Shown here piece after piece: positions 25,624-34,033 of a stretch of DNA of 34,033 bases (the stretch's first letter is position 1; every line of letters begins with the position of its first letter). A program made the translations under genes and the position numbers. Below the pieces are notes generated by a model that was not told where the DNA came from, did no database searches, and worked only from the letters and a program-made list of their open reading frames with translations. The DNA is from Gemmatimonadota bacterium (lineage in GTDB: Bacteria > Gemmatimonadota > Gemmatimonadetes > Gemmatimonadales > GWC2-71-9): NCBI GenBank assembly GCA_022562295.1, contig JADFPO010000008.1, forward strand, positions 1-34,033, given 5' to 3'.

Positions 25624-26311
25624 GCCCCCGGCCCTGAAACAACTGGAGCAAGACGTTGACCGTCAGCGCGAGACCGAACAGGACGAGTCCGAGCGCCATC
25701 GCCAGGGCGAAATCTCCCTGTGATGACGCGAGCGCGACGGAGGTGGTCAGGGTGCGCGTGTGGTATCGGATGTTGCCTCCCACGATCATGGCCGCCCCTA
25801 CTTCGGCGAGCACCCGCCCGAAAGCGACCACCACGGCGGCCAGCAGGGCAAACCGAGCTTCGCGGGCCACCGCCCAGTGAGTGGTCCAGAATCCCGCGCC
25901 CAGGGTCATAGCGGTGCGCCGCACGCGCGGGTCGATGCCCTGGACGGCGGCGGCCGTGAGGGCCGCGGCGACGGGTGCGGCCAGTATGACCTCGGCGATG
26001 ACGATTGCCCACCAGGTGTACAGCAGGCCGAGCCCGCCGAGCGGCCCGTTGCGCGTCAGCATTCCCCACGTGAGGAGACCGACGACCACCGTCGGGAATG
26101 CCAGCATCGTGTTCAGCGCCGTGATCGCTGCGCGCCGCCCCCAAAACCGAGAGGTCCCGACCAGGAATCCGACCGGTATGCCCACCGCGCACGCGAAAAT
26201 CGTCGAAACGAGCGCGATCTGGAGCGATAGTAAGGTGATGCCAAGGACTTCGGCGTCGCCCCCTAGCAGGAGCTGAGCGCCCCGCCGCAGGCCCTCAACG
26301 AAGAAATCCAA
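25613..26311 (-). CDS. tupB: Tungstate-type ABC transporter permease
   Basis: LLLGGDAEVLGITLLSLQIALVST; AFPTVVVGLL; RVLAEVGAAMIVGGNIRYHTRTLTTSVALASSQGDFALAMALGLVL. Confidence 0.75.
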   Translation of the reverse strand: MDFFVEGLRRGAQLLLGGDAEVLGITLLSLQIALVSTIFACAVGIPVGFLVGTSRFWGRRAAITALNTMLAFPTVVVGLLTWGMLTRNGPLGGLGLLYTWWAIVIAEVILAAPVAAALTAAAVQGIDPRVRRTAMTLGAGFWTTHWAVAREARFALLAAVVVAFGRVLAEVGAAMIVGGNIRYHTRTLTTSVALASSQGDFALAMALGLVLFGLALTVNVLLQLFQGRGHAA

Positions 26312-26317
26312 CGGTCT

Positions 26318-27043
26318 TTACAACCTCAGCGCATAGGCAACGGAGAACACGAGAACCAAATGGTGCGTCCACTCCGCACTCTTTTGAATGACTGGATCCA
26401 ACAATGGCGGGTCATCCGGAGCGGCTACCGGAGTGGCAAAAAAGATGTCGGGATAATTGATCCGCCACAAAATGTCTCGCGTCTCGAAGCGCAGGTGGAA
26501 ACGACGGGTTGGGTGCCAGCGCACGCCAATCGCCGGGCCGACTTGGAATTTCGAATTGAACCGAAACACCGAGTCTTCCGGGACCGATCCCCCCAATGCC
26601 GCCCCGAGGGACGCCCCGAAATACGGCGCAAACCCGTGCCAGGTCTTGCGGCCGGTGAGGATCAAGTCGAACCCGCCGTCTACGATGAACACCCGTTGTC
26701 TCGCTGTCCCGAAAAAGCGCGTGTCGGCCGGCTCGGTGGGGTTGACGAGATTCCGCACCAGGTCCGCTCGTGCGATGGAGAGAAAAGCCACGGTGGGTGC
26801 TCCGACCGTGATGTCCCAGCGCACACCGAGCAGCGACCCGCCGGAAGGGCCCACGCCCGCTCTGCCCCTTCCACCGGTGAGGTACCCGGTCATAACGGAA
26901 ACAGCCTGCTTGATCCGCAGGTCTTTGTAGGGAGACCGATCCGGCAAGTGACCGACCTGTGCCAACACGCCGCCAGGCGCGGACAGTGCTGCCAGAAGCA
27001 GTGCCGCGGTCAGCGACGATCTCATGCGGAACCTGTCCTTCAC
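26318..27043 (-). CDS. Outer-membrane beta-barrel-like protein
   Basis: Signal peptide MRSSLTAALLLAALSAPGGVLAQ; alternating amphipathic strands; terminal HHLVLVFSVAYALRL; GTG start 3 nt after gpmI stop. Confidence 0.6.
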   Translation of the reverse strand: MKDRFRMRSSLTAALLLAALSAPGGVLAQVGHLPDRSPYKDLRIKQAVSVMTGYLTGGRGRAGVGPSGGSLLGVRWDITVGAPTVAFLSIARADLVRNLVNPTEPADTRFFGTARQRVFIVDGGFDLILTGRKTWHGFAPYFGASLGAALGGSVPEDSVFRFNSKFQVGPAIGVRWHPTRRFHLRFETRDILWRINYPDIFFATPVAAPDDPPLLDPVIQKSAEWTHHLVLVFSVAYALRL

Positions 27044-27046
27044 GTC

Positions 27047-28630
27047 TCATCCTTCCCTCAGATCCCGTCCGGTCATCTCGGACGGTTGGCCAATCCCGAG
27101 CAAGCCCAAGATAGTCGGCCCGACATCGCAGAGCGCTCCTCCGGCCCGCAATGCACGCGTCCGGGAGTCTCCGAGCAACACCAAAGGTACGGGGTTTGTG
27201 GTGTGCGCGGTGTGCGGCTCGCCGTTCTGTGGGTCTACCATCAGCTCACAGTTGCCGTGGTCGGCAGTGATGATCACGGTCGCCCGGGCCTTTTCGGCAC
27301 TCCGCAACACGCGCCCCAGGCACCGGTCGACGACCTCGACTGCACTCACGGCGGCTTCTAGTACCCCGGTATGCCCCACCATGTCCCCATTGGCGTAGTT
27401 GCAGAGGATATAATCGTGGCTCCGCGCCTCGATGGCTCGGCACAATACGTCCGTGACGCCTGGTGCGCTCATCTCCGGTTTCAGGTCGTAGGTGGCCACT
27501 TGCTGCGAGTCCACCAGCAACCGCTCCTCACCCGGGAATGGAACTTCGACGCCCGCATTGAAGAAATAGGTTACATGGGCGTACTTCTCCGTCTCGGCGG
27601 TGCGGAACTGGGTCCGGCCGGCGTCGGAAACAACTTCTGCGATGCTGCGCGAGAGGGTGAGAGGCGGGAATGCTGCGGGAATGGGAAACGTCGCATTGTA
27701 TTCCGTCATCGTTGCGATCGAGATCGAAGGACGCGGACCGGTCTCGAACCCGTCGAATCCTTCGATGACCAGCGCACGTACTATCTGTCGCATGCGGTCG
27801 GCTCGAAAGTTGAAGCAGAATATTCCGTCGCCGTCACGAATCTGGGCGATGGGCGCGCCATCACGATGAACCACGAGCGGCTTGACGAACTCGTCGGTTT
27901 CGTCGCGCTGGTACGCCTGGAGGATTCCGTCGACCGGGTCGGTGACGGCGGTGCCGGTGCCGTTGACCATCGCGTCGTACGCCCGTTGGATCCGGTCCCA
28001 GCGGCGATCCCGATCCATCGCGTAATAGCGCCCAATCGCAGTTGCGATCGAGCAGCTCGTTTCGGCCGTCGAGTGCGCGGCAGCGTCTTCCACGACTTGA
28101 CGCAGGAAGCCCGCGGCCGATCGCGGTGGCGTGTCTCTCCCGTCCAGGAAGGCGTGAATGGCAACGCGCCGCACCCGGTAGCGCTTGGCCAACTCCATGG
28201 CGGCGACCAGGTGCTCGTGGGTGGCGTGCACCCCCCCTGTGCCCACCAGTCCCAAGAGGTGCAGGGTTCCGTCGCCGTCCCGGACGTTGGCGCACAGGTC
28301 ACGGAGGGCGGGGATCTGATAATATTCGGCGGAGCGGATGGACTTCGAGATGCGTACGATGTCCTGCGGGACGGTGCGTCCGGCCCCGAGGTTGATGTGG
28401 CCGACTTCGCTGTTCCCCATCTGCCCGGCGGGCAGGCCGACGACCTCTCCCGAAGCCTCGAGCAGCGTGTGGGGGGCCTGTCTCACAATGCCGTCCCACA
28501 CCGGTGTCGAGCCCAGGGCGATCGCGTTGCCGGCCTCCTGAATGCGGTGTCCCCAGCCGTCCAGCACGATCAAAACCACGGGACCGGGGCGCGCGCCGTC
28601 ACTGCCACCCATCGGGTCCCCCTTTGACAT
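27047..28630 (-). CDS. gpmI: 2,3-bisphosphoglycerate-independent phosphoglycerate mutase
   Basis: VVLIVLDGWGHR; AGQMGNSEVGHINLGAGR; HAFLDGRDTPPRSA; VTYFFNAGVEVPFPGEERLL; ITADHGNCELM. Confidence 0.95.
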   Translation of the reverse strand: MSKGDPMGGSDGARPGPVVLIVLDGWGHRIQEAGNAIALGSTPVWDGIVRQAPHTLLEASGEVVGLPAGQMGNSEVGHINLGAGRTVPQDIVRISKSIRSAEYYQIPALRDLCANVRDGDGTLHLLGLVGTGGVHATHEHLVAAMELAKRYRVRRVAIHAFLDGRDTPPRSAAGFLRQVVEDAAAHSTAETSCSIATAIGRYYAMDRDRRWDRIQRAYDAMVNGTGTAVTDPVDGILQAYQRDETDEFVKPLVVHRDGAPIAQIRDGDGIFCFNFRADRMRQIVRALVIEGFDGFETGPRPSISIATMTEYNATFPIPAAFPPLTLSRSIAEVVSDAGRTQFRTAETEKYAHVTYFFNAGVEVPFPGEERLLVDSQQVATYDLKPEMSAPGVTDVLCRAIEARSHDYILCNYANGDMVGHTGVLEAAVSAVEVVDRCLGRVLRSAEKARATVIITADHGNCELMVDPQNGEPHTAHTTNPVPLVLLGDSRTRALRAGGALCDVGPTILGLLGIGQPSEMTGRDLREG

Positions 28631-28652
28631 GGTTGAAGCGGCCTCCTAGAAT
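28624..28652 (+). promoter_or_regulatory. Sigma70-type promoter for the SH3-like gene, overlapping the gpmI start and SD
   Basis: TTGACA (28624-28629) - 17 nt - TAGAAT (28647-28652). Confidence 0.6.
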
Positions 28653-28668
28653 GATCTAAGTAGAGACA

Positions 28669-29793
28669 ATGCAGCAATCTAGCCCCCCCCTTGCAGCCCT
28701 TCCAGGCTGTCTGTTGCTGGCGGTCGTGGCATCGGTCGCGCCGGTTCACGCGCATGCCCAGGACCGATACCGGGTTACTCGGCAGGAGAATTTTCGGCGT
28801 GAGGCGGGCCCGACTGCCGGGCTGTTGGCGTCCGTCAACGTGGGGACCGAAATGGTCGGGGGCGTGACTCGGGAGGGTTGGGTGGAGGTGACTCTCGAGG
28901 GGTGGATCTGGGCGCAGTCTCTCCGCAGCCTTTCCGGCCCAGAGTACGACTGGGTGGTCAATGCCCGCAGCGGCGAAAACCTGCGAGCCGAGCCCGACGG
29001 AACAATCCTCGCTCGCCTCATCAACGGATTTTGGCTGAAGGAGATCGAGGATCGCGGGAGCTGGATACGGGTTGAGCGCACCGGTTGGATGTGGGGCCGC
29101 TCTCTAGAGGTGGCACAGGTCGCTGGGCCTGCAGATCAGCCGGAACCCTCGGGGGATGGCCTTCAGCCAGAGGGCTCTTCGGGGAGCCAGCGTTCGGACG
29201 ACCGCGAGTCCCCGCCCTCACCCCCGCCCCCGGCTGAGGGGCTGCCCACCCCATCCCGCAGCGATGGCGCGGCGGGCGTTTCCGATATGGATCGCGCCGT
29301 CACGATCGGCCGGTCGACACTCCGACGGCTGCCGGATGGTGATACGACGGCGATACTCGGACCCGACTCTCCGGTACGCATCCTAGCTCGCTCCGGGGAA
29401 TGGGTACGGGTGCGGGCGGAGGGTTGGTTGCACGAGAGCGACCTACGGCCCGCTTCGGGAGACGTGCTTGTCGGGGTGAGCGGTGCAGAAGTGCGCGCAC
29501 GTCCGAGCGATTTCGAGGGACGGGTGCTGCAGTGGACGGTACAGCTGCTCGCCCTGCAGACCAGCGTCGGTCTGCGGCGCGAGTTGCCGGCGGGACAACA
29601 GTATATGCTGGCCCGCGGCCCCCTGCCGGAGGTGGGTATCGTGTACGTGCTGCTCGCCGACGAGCAGGTTGAAGAGGTCGCGCGTTTGTCTCCCTTGGCC
29701 CAACTTGTCGTTCTCGTTCGTGTCCGAGGTCGAGACGAGTACTTGGGGAATCCGATCGTCGAGTTGGTGCAAATGTCTCTGCGAAAGCCGTGA
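28669..29793 (+). CDS. Secreted protein with several SH3-like modules and a Pro/Ser-rich linker
   Basis: Signal peptide; repeated WIWAQSL / WMWGRSL / WLHESDLRP module ends; NVREGPN-like VNARSGENLRAEPDGTI. Confidence 0.65.
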   Translation: MQQSSPPLAALPGCLLLAVVASVAPVHAHAQDRYRVTRQENFRREAGPTAGLLASVNVGTEMVGGVTREGWVEVTLEGWIWAQSLRSLSGPEYDWVVNARSGENLRAEPDGTILARLINGFWLKEIEDRGSWIRVERTGWMWGRSLEVAQVAGPADQPEPSGDGLQPEGSSGSQRSDDRESPPSPPPPAEGLPTPSRSDGAAGVSDMDRAVTIGRSTLRRLPDGDTTAILGPDSPVRILARSGEWVRVRAEGWLHESDLRPASGDVLVGVSGAEVRARPSDFEGRVLQWTVQLLALQTSVGLRRELPAGQQYMLARGPLPEVGIVYVLLADEQVEEVARLSPLAQLVVLVRVRGRDEYLGNPIVELVQMSLRKP

Positions 29794-29801
29794 GGTAATC
29801 G

Positions 29802-30185
29802 ATGGACGAGTTGATGAAAGACCGAGTGTTGAGGCGACTCGACAGCTTGCCGGATGAGAAGGTTCATCAGGTGCTGGACTACATAGAGTTCCTCGAATCG
29901 AGATTCGGCGATCGTTCGGGGCCGTCGACGCTCGAGAAAATCGCCGACCGGGTGGAAGACACGATGCGTGCGGGTCGCGTGTCGGTGTCGGCCATCAAGG
30001 GCACCCGCGAGGTATTCGATGCGGCCGGGCGGGTCGTGCAAGGTATCGCTGACGCAAGCCGCACTATGATCGACGAGCTACAAGCGCCCATCAAGTCGGA
30101 CGACAAAAAAACCACCACGGTGGAGGAAAAGAAATCGGTGGACGATGGCAAGAAGGACGACGACGGTGACGCCGGGGGCGCTTGA
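29802..30185 (+). CDS. Small hypothetical protein with charged low-complexity tail
   Basis: RRLDSLPDEKVHQVLDYIEFLESRFG (DUF2281-like) and KKTTTVEEKKSVDDGKKDDDGDAGGA tail. Confidence 0.6.
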   Translation: MDELMKDRVLRRLDSLPDEKVHQVLDYIEFLESRFGDRSGPSTLEKIADRVEDTMRAGRVSVSAIKGTREVFDAAGRVVQGIADASRTMIDELQAPIKSDDKKTTTVEEKKSVDDGKKDDDGDAGGA

Positions 30186-30207
30186 CCGTCGACTGAGCCC
30201 ATGGTAA

Positions 30208-31746
<1,539 letters not shown>

Positions 31747-31785
31747 CCTCAGCTACCGTCTTCAGGCATTGATGGATGGAGTTTC

Positions 31786-31850
31786 GGAATTGGAGATGTG
31801 CGGAACCAATCTCCAATCTCCGATCCCTAATCTCCAATCCCCAATCCCTA
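31786..31850. repeat. Degenerate 7-nt-period tract at a convergent junction, with hairpin ATTGGAGAT..ATCTCCAAT
   Basis: CCAATCT CCAATCT CCGATCC CTAATCT CCAATCC CCAATCC CTA; includes the stop codon of the minus-strand transporter. Confidence 0.9.
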
Positions 31851-33581
31851 CCTCCCCTCTTTGAGCCGTCGACGCACTTCCGCGTTCTCGATCCAAGGCT
31901 TCCTCTGGAAGTAACTATTCGACATCTCTCGAACCTGACCCGACAACATGACGAGCGCGAGGAGGTTGGGGAGAATGACGATGCCCAGGAAGATGTCGCC
32001 CAGATCCCAGGCCACCGCCGGTGCGATGACTGCGCCGGCGACGTGCATGCCGACATACACGATTTTGTACGGCATTACCGCTTTCGGTCCCCACAGGTAC
32101 GTGGCGCACCGGTCGCCGTAGTAGCTCCACGCGATGGCGGTTGAGATACCGAATAGCAGCACCGAAATCAACACGATGTAGTGTCCGAAATCGCCGATGG
32201 CCGAAAGTCCCCTGCGGAATCCGAGCATCGTCAGTGGCGCCCCGCCCTCAACCGCATCGGCGTAGAGCGTGATGTAAGTGGTCCCGTCGTTGGCCACCGC
32301 ATCGACTCCCGGATTGATGACCCCGCTGAACGGAACCGTCTGGGCTTGATCTGTAAACAACTGATCCACGATCACGTCGTGCCATGCAAAGGCTGGCTCA
32401 CCAGCGGTGATCAATTGTCTCCCGTTCTCGACGCGAACCTGTGCTGGTGCATCGCCCTCCTCGAATGAGCCGTCGGCGTTCGCCACAACGAAGGTTATGT
32501 CTCCTCCATCCATAGTAAGCTCGGACGGGACCCGCTCATTCCACACGCCCGTCATGACGATGACGAGCGCGGTCATGGTCACGATCACGATCGTATCGAT
32601 GAACGGCTCCACTAGTCCGACCACGCCCTCCGATACTGGCTCGTCCGTCTTCGCCGCTGCGTGCGCAATCGGGGCGGAGCCTTGTCCGGCCTCGTTCGAG
32701 AATAGGCCGCGGTTGACACCCCAATTCATCGTTACCAGGATCGCGCCGATTCCGGTTCCGGCTACTCCGGCTGAGGGGTTGAAGGCCTCGCGGAAGATCA
32801 GCGCGAAACTCGGAATCAGCTGATCGAGGTGGAGGAGGATGATGACGACTGCGCCAGCGACGTAGATGGCGGCCATTACCGGCGCGAGGACGCTCGTGAC
32901 CTTCCCGATGCGCGTGATGCCGCCGAGTATGACGGATGCGAGGATGGCTGCCGCGACGAGTCCGGTCACGATGTTGGGAACACCAAAGCTCGACCGCATC
33001 GTGTCGGCGAGCGTGTTCGCCTGCACGGCGTTGCCGGTGAGAAACGCCGTAGTTCCCAGCATCACGGCAAAGAAGATTGCCATCGGCCGCCACGCGGCGC
33101 CGAGCCCGGACTCGATATAGTACATCGGACCGCCCGACACGGTGCCCTCCCACTTGTGGGTGGTGGCATCGGGCGCTTGCACGTTGCGGTAGCGCTGCGC
33201 CAGAGTCACCTCGGAGAATTTGGTCGCCATGCCGAGCACCGCTGTCATCCACATCCAGAAAAGCGCCCCCGGACCACCGAAGTGGATCGCCCACGCAGCC
33301 CCCGCGATGTTCCCGATGCCGACCGTGGCAGAGAGTGCGGTGGTGAGCGCCTGAAAATGCGACACGTCGCCGGGTTCGTTGGGATCGTCGTACCGGCCCG
33401 ATGTAACTGCGAATCCGTGCATCAGGTGGCGGATCTGCACGAAGCCCAGCTTGATCGTGAGAAAGGCGCCGGCTCCCAGGAGCGCGATCACCTTGAACGG
33501 TATGGTTTCGCCCCTGAAAGGAATGCCGAAGTTGTCGATAACATTCTTTACGGCAGTGACGATCTGTTCAAGTGCGTCCAT
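31848..33581 (-). CDS. AGCS-family sodium:amino-acid (alanine) symporter with large insertion
   Basis: ALTTALSATVGIGNIAGAAWAIHFGGPGALFWMWMTAVLGMATKFSEV; NWGVNRGLFSNEAGQGSAPIAHAAA; ISTAIAWSYYGDRC. Confidence 0.92.
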   Translation of the reverse strand: MDALEQIVTAVKNVIDNFGIPFRGETIPFKVIALLGAGAFLTIKLGFVQIRHLMHGFAVTSGRYDDPNEPGDVSHFQALTTALSATVGIGNIAGAAWAIHFGGPGALFWMWMTAVLGMATKFSEVTLAQRYRNVQAPDATTHKWEGTVSGGPMYYIESGLGAAWRPMAIFFAVMLGTTAFLTGNAVQANTLADTMRSSFGVPNIVTGLVAAAILASVILGGITRIGKVTSVLAPVMAAIYVAGAVVIILLHLDQLIPSFALIFREAFNPSAGVAGTGIGAILVTMNWGVNRGLFSNEAGQGSAPIAHAAAKTDEPVSEGVVGLVEPFIDTIVIVTMTALVIVMTGVWNERVPSELTMDGGDITFVVANADGSFEEGDAPAQVRVENGRQLITAGEPAFAWHDVIVDQLFTDQAQTVPFSGVINPGVDAVANDGTTYITLYADAVEGGAPLTMLGFRRGLSAIGDFGHYIVLISVLLFGISTAIAWSYYGDRCATYLWGPKAVMPYKIVYVGMHVAGAVIAPAVAWDLGDIFLGIVILPNLLALVMLSGQVREMSNSYFQRKPWIENAEVRRRLKEGR

Positions 33582-33670
33582 TGGGGCTCCGCCGCTCAGT
33601 GATTGAAGGTCCGGGAAAATGGATGCTCGCACGGATTACAGCAAGGGCCATTGCTGCTATGCCGAGATCG

Positions 33671-33699
33671 GTTCGGAAGATGCGCGTTCGGTACCGAAC
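33671..33699. promoter_or_regulatory. Candidate operator in the intergenic region between the AGCS and DHH genes
   Basis: 14-bp perfect palindrome GTTCGGTACCGAAC (33686-33699) with an extra GTTCGG half-site at 33671, 15 bp upstream. Confidence 0.45.
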
Positions 33700-33715
33700 C
33701 CATTATCTTGGATAG

Positions 33716-34033
33716 ATGTCCGTAGTTCCCTCTCAGCGCGGCGGCTCTCTCGAGGTGAGCGAGAAGCGGCGCACCGCGGCCCTCCAGGTGGCCGAGCTGC
33801 TCCAACCCGGTAGCCACGTGGCCATCACGACACACGTGAACGCCGATGGTGACGGGTGCGGAAGCGAGGTGGCGCTGTGGCACCTGCTGACCGCGCATGG
33901 GGTCGACGTGGTACTGGCGAATCCCACCCCGATCCCGTCGCGCTATCGGTTTCTTCTCAGCGGAATCGAGCACGCCGACAAGACCGCCAAGGCGGTCAAG
34001 CAGCTCGACGCCGCGGATGCCGTGGTCGTGGTC
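33716..34033 (+). CDS. DHH family phosphoesterase (NrnA-like), truncated by window end
   Basis: MSVVPSQRGGSLEVSEKRRTAALQVAELLQPGSHVAITTHVNADGDGCGSEVALWHLLTAHG; open to the end. Confidence 0.85.
   Translation, partial: MSVVPSQRGGSLEVSEKRRTAALQVAELLQPGSHVAITTHVNADGDGCGSEVALWHLLTAHGVDVVLANPTPIPSRYRFLLSGIEHADKTAKAVKQLDAADAVVVV

Noticed and set aside
27371-28627. Long + ORF (418 aa) antisense to gpmI
   Set aside because: Shadow ORF opposite an unambiguous phosphoglycerate mutase.

Overview
High-GC bacterial chromosomal window. The PadR plus ADOP-type permease and the overall gene content suggest an Acidobacteriota/Gemmatimonadota-like genome, but that is inference only. The content is mostly housekeeping and metabolic. 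I recognise: a Vgb-like lyase and a choice-of-anchor-V heme-motif protein; a PadR/ADOP permease; a TetR/alpha-beta hydrolase operon; a PQQ dehydrogenase; a cupin with a sugar-nucleotidyltransferase; a divergent LeuA-like enzyme, an SDR and an isocitrate-DH-like enzyme; a metallophosphoesterase and a SprT-like protein; glutaryl-CoA dehydrogenase, EtfB, EtfA and ETF-QO; a minus-strand run gpmI-OMP-tupB-tupC-mobA-mobB-moeA; an SH3-like protein; guaB; an AGCS transporter; and a truncated DHH phosphoesterase. No rRNA, tRNA, CRISPR, IS or phage features were recognised. The most interesting non-coding signal is a set of tracts with ~7-nt periodicity. They occur at all three convergent gene junctions in the window and once directly after an ADOP permease stop codon, where the tract is also G-quadruplex-like. 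Other points: ETF-QO has lost one of its four cluster cysteines; guaB appears to have a terminator within its leader; a Tup-type transporter sits with Moco genes but without a binding protein; and there are several clean operator or promoter architectures. I did not find a convincing new defence or mobile system.
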